Assembly: GCF_900143525.1 (NCBI RefSeq)
Contig: NZ_FREZ01000001.1
Coordinates: 568,445-632,444 of the forward strand
Source of the DNA: Ruegeria sp. Alg231-54
Lineage (GTDB): Bacteria > Pseudomonadota > Alphaproteobacteria > Rhodobacterales > Rhodobacteraceae
Direction of reading: 5' to 3'
DNA: 64,000 bases
Part shown: positions 44,274 to 53,287 of the stretch, in pieces
Layout: each line of letters opens with the position of its first letter
How positions within the stretch are numbered: position 1 is the stretch's first letter
Notes under the pieces: model-generated
Told to the model about the DNA's origin: nothing
What the model saw: the letters and a program-made list of their open reading frames with translations, nothing else
Database searches by the model: none
Program-made: the position numbers and the translations under genes

Positions 44274-45488
44274 ATGAGCCACGCGATCCACGATAGCCGA
44301 TACTCCTGGCTGCGACTTGCGATCACTTTGATCATCGCAACCGTGGCAAATGTGGGAATGTGGGCAGTCATCGTTGTGATGCCCGCCATCGAAACCCAAT
44401 TCAACGCCGGACGCGCCGAGGCCGCGATGCCTTACACATTGGCCATGATCGGGTTCGCCCTTGGCAATTTTTGGATGGGGCAATTGGTGGATCGGCTGGG
44501 CGTGACCAAAGCCCTGATCGGGGCCGCAATCCTCAGTGCGACCAGTTATCTGCTGGCGACACTGGCGCCAAACATTGTGATGTTGTCCGTCGCACATCTT
44601 CTGTTGGGCCTCGGGGCATCAATCGGCTTTGGACCATTGATCGCCGACATCTCGCACTGGTTCATGAAACGACGAGGGATCGCTGTGGGTCTGGTGGCTA
44701 GCGGAAACTACTTGTCCGGGGCCATCTGGCCGACATTGCTGTCCGGCATACTCGCGCGCGAAGGCTGGCAGCATGTCTACCTGACGCTGGCCGTCATAAC
44801 GCTGCTGGTCGTGATCCCCCTGTCTCTGCTGTTGCGCCGACAGGTCCCGGCCGAGGCGCACAGCACCGCCGCGTCGGCCGCACAAATCAAGGCGCGCAGC
44901 GTTGGCATTTCCCCCCGGGCACTTCAATACATCCTCGGTCTGGCCGGTATTTCGTGCTGTGTCGCGATGTCGATGCCTCAGGTGCATATCGTGTCCTATT
45001 GCGTCGGGCTGGGTTACGGACCCACAGTCGGCGCCGAGATGTTGTCCCTGATGCTGTTCGGAGGTGTGATCAGCCGAGTAATATCAGGCATGGTCGCCGA
45101 TCAACTGGGCGGCGTTCTGACGGTTCTGATCGGCTCGGTCCTGCAATGCCTCGCGCTGTTTCTGTTCCTGCCTTATGACGGGATGGCCTCACTCTACCTG
45201 ATCAGCCTGCTTTTTGGCCTATCACAAGGCGGCATCGTTCCCGGCTATGCCCTTGTCGTGCGCGAATATATGCCCCCGCGAGAGGCCGGCGCGCGCGTGG
45301 GGTTTGTCATGATGATGACGATCATGGGCATGGCGCTGGGGGGATGGATGTCCGGCTGGATTTACGACGTGACCGGCAATTACCAACTGGCTTTCGTAAA
45401 CGGCATTCTATGGAACGGCCTGAACATCGGAATTCTGCTGTTTCTGCTCAGCCGCTCGCGTGCCCACAGACAAAAGGTTTTGGCATGA
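44274..45488 (+). CDS. MFS transporter (oxalate/monocarboxylate-like)
   Basis: A 404-residue 12-helix major facilitator starting with a hydrophilic stretch (MSHAIHDSRYSW) and helix one near 14-34. The signature NFWMGQLVDRLGVTKALI fits MFS loop 2-3, and GLGASIGFGPLIADISHWF helix four. The pattern resembles carboxylate transporters, but the substrate is uncertain. Its stop overlaps the ATG of the YceI-family gene (ATGA), so the two are translationally coupled. The LexA-boxed gene upstream is separated by 62 bases and a small hairpin. Confidence 0.82.
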   Translation: MSHAIHDSRYSWLRLAITLIIATVANVGMWAVIVVMPAIETQFNAGRAEAAMPYTLAMIGFALGNFWMGQLVDRLGVTKALIGAAILSATSYLLATLAPNIVMLSVAHLLLGLGASIGFGPLIADISHWFMKRRGIAVGLVASGNYLSGAIWPTLLSGILAREGWQHVYLTLAVITLLVVIPLSLLLRRQVPAEAHSTAASAAQIKARSVGISPRALQYILGLAGISCCVAMSMPQVHIVSYCVGLGYGPTVGAEMLSLMLFGGVISRVISGMVADQLGGVLTVLIGSVLQCLALFLFLPYDGMASLYLISLLFGLSQGGIVPGYALVVREYMPPREAGARVGFVMMMTIMGMALGGWMSGWIYDVTGNYQLAFVNGILWNGLNIGILLFLLSRSRAHRQKVLA

Positions 45489-46081
45489 GATCATTGACGC
45501 GGCGCTTTCTGATTGCGGGTCTGGCGAGCCTTCCGTTGGCACGGCCAACTCATGCTGCGTTGGTCCAATATGAATTGTCTCGAGCCGGGACGTCCGTCGG
45601 ATTTTCCTTCATGCTTTCGGGGGTTGCGCAGTCAGGCACGATGCCGATCCAATCAGCAGATATTCGGGTCGACACGGATCAGTTGCAAAATAGCCGTGTC
45701 ACCGTCGTGCTGAATGTAGCCGCGGCGCGCACCCGCTTGCCCTTTGCCCGCGGCCCGATGCTAAGCAAAAGCGTGCTAAACGCGCAGGAATTTCCGAGCA
45801 TTACGTTCAAATCCACCCGGATACAGCTTGGCCCCACCGGCCGCATTTCCGAAGGCGCAACTATCACCGGAAACCTGACGGTGCGTGGGGTCACGCGCCC
45901 TGTGACCCTGCAAGCCAATCTGTACCGCGAACCCGGAACTGAGGCCAATGACCTGAACGCTTTGTCAATTCGACTGTCGGGCGCGTTGAACCGCCACGAG
46001 TTCGGCGCCTCTGGTTATCCCGATCTGGTCGCCGATACCGTGTCTTTGAACATCCGGGCCGAGTTGACCCGCAAGGCCTGA
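45485..46081 (+). CDS. YceI-family periplasmic lipid-binding-like protein
   Basis: A 198-residue exported protein. The N-terminal 24 residues (MRSLTRRFLIAGLASLPLAR) form a signal peptide with a twin-arginine-like TRRFLIAG. The rest is a lipocalin-like barrel of the YceI fold, which binds isoprenoids in relatives (VGFSFMLSGVAQSGTMPIQ and VLNAQEFPSITFKSTRIQ). The true start overlaps the MFS stop, so the larger upstream frame is rejected. The role is unknown; coupling with an MFS gene may be incidental. Confidence 0.85.
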   Translation: MRSLTRRFLIAGLASLPLARPTHAALVQYELSRAGTSVGFSFMLSGVAQSGTMPIQSADIRVDTDQLQNSRVTVVLNVAAARTRLPFARGPMLSKSVLNAQEFPSITFKSTRIQLGPTGRISEGATITGNLTVRGVTRPVTLQANLYREPGTEANDLNALSIRLSGALNRHEFGASGYPDLVADTVSLNIRAELTRKA

Positions 46082-46161
46082 CACCCAAAGGACAAAAAAC
46101 GACGCGCAGAGGTCGAATTATCACGCGCAACGCTCGCTGATGGGGTAATGCTGGGCGCACT

Positions 46162-47385
46162 ATGCGCACGATCATTTCTTTTGCCGCCCTGTTTCTTTCC
46201 GTCATTCTTCTGCAGCTCTCAACGGGCGGCGTTGGTCCTTTGGATGCGATATCCGGCATCACGCTTGGTTTCTCGACCGGACAAATCGGCATGTTGGGAT
46301 CAGCGCACTTTCTTGGCTTCTTCATTGGCTGCTGGTGGGCTCCGCGCCTAATGGGCAGCGTTGGTCATTCGCGGGCCTTCGCAGTCTGCACCGCCTTGGG
46401 CGCAATGGGTCTTATTGGGCATACGTTGACCGAAAACCCGTACATCTGGGCAGCCCTTCGGGTCGCTTCCGGAACCTGTGTCGCCGGGGCCTATACGGTG
46501 ATCGAAGCATGGCTGAACGCCAAAGTCACAAACGAAACGCGCGGCCGCGCCATGGGGACTTATCGCATCGCGGATATGGGCGCGTCTCTGTGCGCGCAGT
46601 TGATCATCGCGGTTCTGCCGCCTGCTTCATACGTGTCCTACAACTTGCTGGCAATCCTGTGCTGCGCATCCCTGTTGCCCCTGACGTTGACACGGGCCAG
46701 CCAGCCGAAAACACCCGACGCCCCTCGGCTAAAGCCCAAACTGGCCTGGCGCAGCTCGCCCTTGGCCGTCGCAGGTGTGATCGTTGCGGCGCTCAGCTCT
46801 GCGTCGTTTCGGATGGTTGGTCCGGTCTACGGTCAGGAAGTTGGGCTGGACGTGGACCAAATCGCATTCTTCCTGGCGTCATTCGTATTGGGTGGCGCAC
46901 TGGCGCAGTACCCGGTTGGCTGGCTGGCCGACAAATATGACAGGCGCTGGGTGCTGATCTGGCTGTCCGTTGCTGCGGTCGTCAGCAGCGGTGTCACAAT
47001 GGTGGCCAGCGGAACAGGAACGGTAGGCGTCATGCTGGCCGCTGTTTTCTTTGGCCTGACAACCTTCCCGATCTTCTCAGTCTCTTCTGCCCATGCGAAC
47101 GATTTTGCAACGGCAGAAGAACGGGTTGAGCTATCCGCGGCACTGATGTTCTGGTTCGCTTTGGGTGCGATAGCTTCACCCTATATCTCATCGACACTGA
47201 TTCAGCAGTTCGGACCCGGAGCCCTGTTTGCATTTGTGGCGGTCGGCCATGTTTTTCTGATCATCTTCGGCCTGGCCCGAATGCGTTCACGCCCGACGCC
47301 CGAAGAGCGGACCAACTATGTCTACGCGCCACGCACGTCGTTCACGATTGGTCGTTTGCTGAAACGGTCGCGTGAAAGGCAATAA
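46162..47385 (+). CDS. MFS transporter
   Basis: A 407-residue 12-helix transporter. Helix one is FAALFLSVILLQLSTGGVG and helix two GMLGSAHFLGFFIGCWWAP; loop GWLADKYDRRWVLIW in the second half is an MFS motif-A copy. The family looks like the YfkF/MFS type with a weakly conserved sugar or drug specificity, which I cannot pin down. The ribosome site is weak. It ends at a bidirectional terminator facing the SPFH gene. Confidence 0.82.
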   Translation: MRTIISFAALFLSVILLQLSTGGVGPLDAISGITLGFSTGQIGMLGSAHFLGFFIGCWWAPRLMGSVGHSRAFAVCTALGAMGLIGHTLTENPYIWAALRVASGTCVAGAYTVIEAWLNAKVTNETRGRAMGTYRIADMGASLCAQLIIAVLPPASYVSYNLLAILCCASLLPLTLTRASQPKTPDAPRLKPKLAWRSSPLAVAGVIVAALSSASFRMVGPVYGQEVGLDVDQIAFFLASFVLGGALAQYPVGWLADKYDRRWVLIWLSVAAVVSSGVTMVASGTGTVGVMLAAVFFGLTTFPIFSVSSAHANDFATAEERVELSAALMFWFALGAIASPYISSTLIQQFGPGALFAFVAVGHVFLIIFGLARMRSRPTPEERTNYVYAPRTSFTIGRLLKRSRERQ

Positions 47386-47414
47386 AAAAGGGCCAGGAAA
47401 ACCCCGGCCCTTTT
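47386..47414. terminator. Bidirectional terminator
   Basis: AAAAGGGCC (47386-47394) and GGCCCTTTT (47406-47414) give a nine-pair stem with T-runs on both strands. It sits between the convergent MFS and SPFH genes and can serve both. Confidence 0.9.
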
Positions 47415-47417
47415 CGA

Positions 47418-49088
47418 TTAGTGCTCTGTCCGCGATTCTTCTTCGATCACGCCGCCTTCTTCGGCAGGTTCAACCGTCGATTCAAGCGCACCGTTGACGA
47501 CACCCCCGACACCGCTTTCCATCGACAGGCCAAGCTCTTCGCCCAGCTTCTTGAGCGCGGGCATCTGCACCGCCATTCCCATGATCGAGTCCAGCGCCTG
47601 GTTGACGACCGGCTTGTCGCCGTTCGATGCGCCACCGCCATTGGCGCCACCGATTCCGCCAACCTGGTGGATCTTGATCGAGTCGATCTTCTCAGCCGGC
47701 TTGACCATTTCCGCGATGATCGACGGCATGGTTTCGATCCGCGCCAGATCAACCTTCATGCGGATCTGATCCACTGACAGAACGTTGTCTGCTTCGACGA
47801 TCGCACGCTTACCTTCGGCTTCGGCCAGCATGTCGTTCTTCTTGGCCTCAGCCCGAATGTTCAGAGCGTCCGCTTCGGCCTGCGCCTCTTCACGACGCGC
47901 TTCGGCACGGTCAGCGGCGGCCTCTTTGTCAGCTTGCGCAGCCAGTCGGATTGCCGTCGCCTGACGCTCGGCCTCACGTGTCGCTTCGATCAGTGCGATC
48001 TGCTTGATACGCTCGGCCTCGGCAACCTTCTGCGCGGTCGCAACGGCTTCGGTCGCTTTGGTTGCCTCGGCACGGGCAAGATCGGCAGATGCACGGGCGC
48101 GGCTTTCCTCTTCGGATTTCTGCGCGATGATGATCTGGCGCTCTTGCTCGGCGACTTCCAGTTCACGCTCTTTCGAGATCTCGGCTTCGCGGATTTTACG
48201 CTCACGCTCAATGTCTGCGGCGCGAATGGCTTCTTCACGGCCGATCCGTGCGCGCTCCGTTTCGCGTACCGAGTCTTCGGTCCGGGCTGCAACCTCGGCC
48301 TCTTGCGCCACGCGCAGCGTTTCGATCTGCTGCGTTTGCTCGATGCGCGCCTGCTCTTCGTCCTTTTCAATCAACAGCTTTTGACGCTGAGCTTCCATCG
48401 CTGCACGGCGCACTTCGACCTCGGCATCGGCATCAATCTGCGCACGCTCTTTCTTTGAGGTTGCAATGACCTCAGCCAGCTTGCGCATACCCACAGCGTT
48501 AAAGGCGTTGTTTTCGTCCAGAGCCTCAAACGGCGTCTGGTCCAACGCGGTCAACGAAACGGATTCCAAGGACAGTCCGTTTTTCAACAGATCCTCGGAG
48601 ACCGCATTCTGCACTTCTTGCACAAAGTCAGCGCGGTTTTCGTGCAGACCGTCCATCGTCATCTGGGCCGCAACAGCGCGCAGACCGTCGATCAATTTGC
48701 CTTCGATCATTTCCCGCAGCTGTTCGACGTCGAATGTACGGTCGCCAAGGGTTTGCGCAGCACGTGCGATGCCCTCTTCTGTCGCCATGACCGAAACGTA
48801 GAACTCGACGCCCACGTCCACGCGCATCCGGTCCTTGGTGATCAGAGCGGCCTCACCGCTGCGCTGAACCTCAAGACGCAGGGTTTTCATGTTGACGGGG
48901 CTGACTTCGTGCAGCAACGGCACGACGATGACGCCACCATCCATGATGACTTTCTTACCGCCAGCACCGGTTTTCACCAGGCTGATCTCTCGGGTCGCTC
49001 GGCGGTAAAGACGACCAAGCACAAGGCCGATAAACAAAACTACTGCCAGAATGGTCACAACTGTGACGGCTAGGAATGTAAGTTCCAT
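47418..49088 (-). CDS. SPFH-domain protein (flotillin/YqiK type)
   Basis: A 556-residue membrane-scaffold protein. A single N-terminal helix (TFLAVTVVTILAVVLFIGLVL) is followed by the SPFH/band 7 domain (about 35-200) with RLEVQRSGEAALITKDRMR, then a long charged coiled coil (about 215-430) of Glu/Arg/Ala heptads. The C-terminal part carries a GGIGGANGGGASNG stretch. It organises membrane microdomains in relatives. The ribosome site CGGAGG precedes the ATG. YqiJ-like gene lies 34 bases upstream in the same operon, the order of E. coli yqiJ-yqiK. Confidence 0.93.
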   Translation of the reverse strand: MELTFLAVTVVTILAVVLFIGLVLGRLYRRATREISLVKTGAGGKKVIMDGGVIVVPLLHEVSPVNMKTLRLEVQRSGEAALITKDRMRVDVGVEFYVSVMATEEGIARAAQTLGDRTFDVEQLREMIEGKLIDGLRAVAAQMTMDGLHENRADFVQEVQNAVSEDLLKNGLSLESVSLTALDQTPFEALDENNAFNAVGMRKLAEVIATSKKERAQIDADAEVEVRRAAMEAQRQKLLIEKDEEQARIEQTQQIETLRVAQEAEVAARTEDSVRETERARIGREEAIRAADIERERKIREAEISKERELEVAEQERQIIIAQKSEEESRARASADLARAEATKATEAVATAQKVAEAERIKQIALIEATREAERQATAIRLAAQADKEAAADRAEARREEAQAEADALNIRAEAKKNDMLAEAEGKRAIVEADNVLSVDQIRMKVDLARIETMPSIIAEMVKPAEKIDSIKIHQVGGIGGANGGGASNGDKPVVNQALDSIMGMAVQMPALKKLGEELGLSMESGVGGVVNGALESTVEPAEEGGVIEEESRTEH

Positions 49089-49122
49089 GCAAAATCCTCC
49101 GTGATGGGGTTAGAAATTTTGG

Positions 49123-49839
49123 TTATTCAGACATGCCGACCAGAACGAACCGGTCGCGCCGTCGGTCGCGCAGCACAAGCACATCGGTGCCCTGCTCAAG
49201 CGTGTCTTTGTCCTGCAACGGCTCGGCGCGCAGGTAGTGGGTATTGCCAAACCGATCCATGACGCGCACCTCGGCGGGGCGTCCGCGCGAAGCGGTGCCT
49301 TGGGTGATCACGCCACGGCGACGGGCAAGCAGGCGTTCCGACATCGCCTCGGTCTCGGTCTTGGGCAGCAGACGAGCAAAGGTGCCGCCAAAGCCACGTG
49401 CAAACCACAGGCCAAAGGCACCGGCGGGAATCGCAGCCATCCAAGGCGGAAGGTCAAAGCCCAGCAGGTCGCGCAGCGTCAGTTGCAGGCCCATACCGGA
49501 CAAACCGAAGCCTGCCAGCAGAACCACCAGCCAGATCATGAACGGCACTTTGCCGATCCCCACCCACGCCAAAGGTCCCGCAGAGACCGCGCCAGGCGCG
49601 TCTGCCTCGATCTCGGCCAATTCGAAATCGCCCAGATCCATGTCGGCATCAATATCCAGACCGAAATCACCGACATCCAGATCGGGGGCATCCAAAACAT
49701 CCAGATCGACATCGCCCTCGCTCGCCATAAGGCTTCCACCCAGGACCAATGCGATCAGTTCCAGCACAAGCAGGCCGAACAGAAGCGCAAGCGCCAAAGT
49801 GAAGGGCGCAAATGCACCCTCAAGCAGAAAGTCGAACAT
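49123..49839 (-). CDS. YqiJ-like inner-membrane protein
   Basis: A 238-residue membrane protein paired with the SPFH gene. The N-terminal segment FTLALALLFGLLVLELIALVLG is a helix; an acidic repeat-like periplasmic or cytoplasmic stretch (about 45-85: GDVDLDVLDAPDLDVG) follows; then two more helices and a C-terminal OB-fold-like nodulation-efficiency type domain (GRPAEVRVMDRFGNTHYLR). This matches YqiJ/OB-fold NfeD-related proteins that work with flotillins. The start is ATG 49839; the longer frame to 49908 covers the promoter repeat. Role in membrane or cell-envelope stress is inferred from the pairing. Confidence 0.85.
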   Translation of the reverse strand: MFDFLLEGAFAPFTLALALLFGLLVLELIALVLGGSLMASEGDVDLDVLDAPDLDVGDFGLDIDADMDLGDFELAEIEADAPGAVSAGPLAWVGIGKVPFMIWLVVLLAGFGLSGMGLQLTLRDLLGFDLPPWMAAIPAGAFGLWFARGFGGTFARLLPKTETEAMSERLLARRRGVITQGTASRGRPAEVRVMDRFGNTHYLRAEPLQDKDTLEQGTDVLVLRDRRRDRFVLVGMSE

Positions 49840-49859
49840 CAGTTGTTTGCCCTCGTTAT

Positions 49860-49877
49860 TGTATACTGTGGTATACA
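49860..49877. promoter_or_regulatory. Inverted repeat upstream of the YqiJ-SPFH operon
   Basis: TGTATAC and GTATACA (49860-49866 and 49871-49877) are exact inverted arms around TGTG, 20 bases before the YqiJ start. Its position on the likely promoter or 5' UTR suggests a dimeric repressor site. The arms lie in a frame open to 49908 but outside the chosen gene. Confidence 0.5.
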
Positions 49878-50095
49878 TTATAGATGGGAAGTCATTGCGG
49901 AAATTCAAGAGTTTGTGATTCTAATTTACAACTCTGGGGTATTGCATGCGGTGAAGGCAGCGCAATCCTAGGCGGCAAGCTAGGCCGACTATCCCGTCGA
50001 CCCGTGCCTAAAATGACGTCCGAACCAAAGCCGGGGTTTTGCTGGCCGGTTACATAATGTAGACGGGCGCGCAGACAGTTACGCGGAAACGGAAC

Positions 50096-51841
50096 ATGGC
50101 TCGGATTCTCATCACCTCAGCGATCCCTTACATCAACGGGATCAAGCATCTCGGTAACCTGATCGGCTCGCAATTGCCGGCTGATCTGTACGCACGCTAC
50201 CTGCGTGGCCGGGGGAACGAGGTCATGTTCCTGTGCGCCACGGACGAACACGGCACACCTGCCGAGCTGGCCGCAGCGAAAGCGGGCAAGCCAGTGGCTG
50301 AATATTGCGCAGATATGTACGAGGTTCAAGCCGACATCGCCAAGCGTTTTGGTATGAGCTTTGATCATTTTGGCCGTTCATCCAGCGAGCAGAACAAGAC
50401 GCTGACCCAGCATTTTGCCGGAAAGCTGGACGATGCAGGGCTGATCCGCGAAGTCAGCGAAAAACAGGTCTATTCCAACGCCGATGGCCGCTTTCTTCCT
50501 GACCGCTACATTGAAGGTACCTGCCCCAATTGCGGTTATGAACGTGCGCGGGGCGACCAGTGTGAAAACTGCACCAAACAGCTGGACCCGACCGATTTGA
50601 TCGAGCCGCGCTCGGCCATATCCGGATCGACCGATCTGGAGGTGCGCGAGACCAAGCACCTGTACCTGCGTCAATCTGCGATGAAAGATCAGCTGGATGC
50701 GTGGATCGACAGCAAAAGCGACTGGCCGATCCTGACCACCTCGATCGCCAAGAAATGGCTGCATGACGGCGACGGTCTACAGGATCGCGGCATTACCCGC
50801 GATCTGGACTGGGGCGTTCCGGTCAAGAAGGGCGATCAGGACTGGCCCGGCATGGAAGGCAAGGTCTTTTACGTCTGGTTCGACGCGCCGATCGAATACA
50901 TCGCCTGCGCTAAGGAATGGGCGGATGCCAACGGCAGGACCGAGGCCGATTGGGAACGCTGGTGGCGCACCGACAAAGGTGCGGATGATGTCCGTTATGT
51001 CCAGTTCATGGGCAAGGACAACGTGCCCTTCCACACGCTGTCCTTTCCGGCGACGATTTTGGGCACCAACACATACAACGGAGAATCTGGGTCATCCGAA
51101 CGTTGGAAGCTTGTCGACTACATCAAGTCGTTCAACTACCTGAACTACGATGGTGGTCAGTTCTCGACCAGCCAGGGCCGTGGCGTGTTCATGGATCAGG
51201 CACTGGAAATCCTGCCGGCCGACTACTGGCGCTGGTGGCTGCTGAGCCATGCACCAGAAAGCAGCGACAGCGAATTCACGTGGGAGAACTTCCAGCAGTC
51301 GGTGAACAAGGACCTCGCGGATGTTCTGGGTAACTTTGTCAGCCGCATTACTAAGTTCTGCCGTTCGAAATTCGGCGAGGCAGTTCCTGAAGGCGGCGCT
51401 TATGGCGACCGCGAACAAGCGCTGATCGAAGAACTGTCCAAACGCGTCCGCGCCTATGAAGCGCATATGGAGGCGATGGAGGTTCGCAAATCCGCGCAGG
51501 AACTTCGTGCGATCTGGGTTGCGGGCAACGAATACCTGCAAGCTGCTGCCCCATGGTCAACCTTCAAGGAAGACCCTGAACAGGCCGCCGCTCAGGTACG
51601 TCTGGGCCTGAACCTGATCCGTCTCTACGCCGTACTCAGCGCACCGTTCATCCCTGAAGCCTCGGCCAAGATACTGAGCGCAATGAACACTTTGGACACC
51701 AGCTGGCCTGACGATGTTGCTGCCGCGCTGGACGCCCTGCCCGCCGGTCACGCGTTCACGGTGCCGGACGTTCTGTTCGCCAAGATCACGGACGAACAGC
51801 GCGAAGACCTGCAATCCAGATTCGCTGGACAGCGCGACTGA
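50096..51841 (+). CDS. metG: Methionyl-tRNA synthetase
   Basis: A 581-residue class I synthetase charging tRNA-Met. The HIGH equivalent is [20 protein letters not shown]; the zinc knuckle is [17 protein letters not shown] at about 143-159; the KMSKS loop is replaced by [14 protein letters not shown], lacking both usual lysines. The C-terminal helical anticodon domain is present, without the dimerisation EMAP-like tail of E. coli MetG. The C-terminal end and length match the shorter group of bacterial enzymes. A terminator follows 27 bases downstream. GGAAACGGAAC precedes the ATG. Confidence 0.95.
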   Translation: MARILITSAIPYINGIKHLGNLIGSQLPADLYARYLRGRGNEVMFLCATDEHGTPAELAAAKAGKPVAEYCADMYEVQADIAKRFGMSFDHFGRSSSEQNKTLTQHFAGKLDDAGLIREVSEKQVYSNADGRFLPDRYIEGTCPNCGYERARGDQCENCTKQLDPTDLIEPRSAISGSTDLEVRETKHLYLRQSAMKDQLDAWIDSKSDWPILTTSIAKKWLHDGDGLQDRGITRDLDWGVPVKKGDQDWPGMEGKVFYVWFDAPIEYIACAKEWADANGRTEADWERWWRTDKGADDVRYVQFMGKDNVPFHTLSFPATILGTNTYNGESGSSERWKLVDYIKSFNYLNYDGGQFSTSQGRGVFMDQALEILPADYWRWWLLSHAPESSDSEFTWENFQQSVNKDLADVLGNFVSRITKFCRSKFGEAVPEGGAYGDREQALIEELSKRVRAYEAHMEAMEVRKSAQELRAIWVAGNEYLQAAAPWSTFKEDPEQAAAQVRLGLNLIRLYAVLSAPFIPEASAKILSAMNTLDTSWPDDVAAALDALPAGHAFTVPDVLFAKITDEQREDLQSRFAGQRD

Positions 51842-51867
51842 TATTTTGGATCACGACACCATAGTTA

Positions 51868-51896
51868 CGGAGGCCATTTGGCCTCCGTTTTCTTTT
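51868..51896 (+). terminator. Terminator of metG
   Basis: CGGAGGCC (51868-51875), loop ATTT, GGCCTCCG (51880-51887), then TTTTCTTTT. A textbook rho-independent terminator. Confidence 0.95.
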
Positions 51897-52117
51897 GAAA
51901 TGGGGCTAAAACCGGGTTTGGGCGCCAAAACTCCATAGGATCTTGGCGTAAGTCCGCCTGAAACCAAAATAATTTCCGGGCACACCACCCAGCCGACGCA
52001 TTCAAGAAGCTTGAGATAAAGTTCCAAAACGGCCATCCTGCTGATCAAACAGCACGACTCGTCGAGGCAACAGAGTTGCCCCGGCGCAATATCCTTAGGT
52101 CTAACGAGGCGCCCGCC

Positions 52118-53284
52118 ATGTCCCTTGCATTCAGTAATTCCTTTTTTCGACACAGAGGTCCGGTCTTGGCCATCGCGGCACTGACCAGTTTGGGCGTCTC
52201 GTTCACGGCGCTGGCGCAGGATCAAAGCGACGCGCCGCCGCCGAAAGTGTCTATCGCAGCGGCCTATACCGAAGAAATTACCGATGAGGCCGTGTTCATC
52301 GGGCGTGCCGAGGCCATTAACAAGGTGGATATTGTCGCCCGCGTGAACGGCTTTCTTGAAACTCAGGACGTGGAAGACGGTGCGCTTATCAAAAAAGACG
52401 ACCTGTTGTTCACCATCGAACCCGATCTTTATGAGGCGACCCTGGAGGCCCGGAAAGCCGATCTGGACCGGGCGGAGGCCAATCTGGAGCTTGCCAAGGT
52501 CGATCTGGCCCGAAAGGAAGAGCTGTACAAACGCGATGCCACCCCGGAGTCCGAGCGTGACATCGCCCGCGCCAATGAACTGGTCGCCGAGGCCGAGGTC
52601 AAGGCCGCTCACGCTGCCATCCAACAAGCAGAGTTGGACCTGAGTTACACCGAGATCCACGCGCCGTTTGACGGGCGGATTGGACGTGTGGAAACCAGCG
52701 TAGGCGACGTTGTGGGGCCGACAAATCCTCCGCTCGTCAACCTGGTAAGCGAAGCTCCGATTTATGTAAATTTCTCGTTAAACGAAAAACAATTCACCTC
52801 GGTCCTCGAACAGGTTGGAGAGAGCGCAGCTTCACTAGCTGAAAGCAACAAAAGCCCGAACGTACATCTGACCCTGCCCAACGGAACCAAGCTCGACGAA
52901 ACAGGTGAGATTGTTTTTGTGGACAACCGCATCGACCCTCTGACAGGTGCGATCACCGTCCGCGCTGAGTTCCCTAACACCGATCGGTATATCATCGACG
53001 GCCAATTCCTGAGCGTTCAAATCGAAGCATTGGAACCGACCCTTCAGGTGCTGGTCCCTCAGGCCGCATTGCAACGCGATCAGCGCGGTGAGTTCGTGCT
53101 GGTGGTGAATGACAAGCAGATGGTCGAACAGCGCTACATCACAACCGGCGACGTGGTTGGGACGGCGATTATTGTGACAGATGGTCTGCGCGAAGGTGAA
53201 AGCGTGATTGTTGAGGGCCTGCAGCGGGTTCGCCCGGGCGTTGCGGTGGATGCCGTCGTCGCCTCTGAACAGCCGGGAGAATAA
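52118..53284 (+). CDS. RND efflux periplasmic adaptor
   Basis: A 388-residue membrane-fusion protein of the AcrA/MexA type. A signal peptide (residues 1-32, GPVLAIAALTSLGVSFTALA) with no lipobox cysteine means it is not lipid-anchored. Biotinyl-lipoyl halves flank a coiled coil (about 90-150: ARKADLDRAEANLELAKVDL) and end with the beta-barrel and membrane-proximal parts. It bridges the pump and outer-membrane channel. Start is ATG 52118, with GAGG nine bases upstream; an in-frame ATG at 52076 is less likely. It precedes the pump by three bases. Confidence 0.92.
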   Translation: MSLAFSNSFFRHRGPVLAIAALTSLGVSFTALAQDQSDAPPPKVSIAAAYTEEITDEAVFIGRAEAINKVDIVARVNGFLETQDVEDGALIKKDDLLFTIEPDLYEATLEARKADLDRAEANLELAKVDLARKEELYKRDATPESERDIARANELVAEAEVKAAHAAIQQAELDLSYTEIHAPFDGRIGRVETSVGDVVGPTNPPLVNLVSEAPIYVNFSLNEKQFTSVLEQVGESAASLAESNKSPNVHLTLPNGTKLDETGEIVFVDNRIDPLTGAITVRAEFPNTDRYIIDGQFLSVQIEALEPTLQVLVPQAALQRDQRGEFVLVVNDKQMVEQRYITTGDVVGTAIIVTDGLREGESVIVEGLQRVRPGVAVDAVVASEQPGE

Positions 53285-53287
53285 CGG

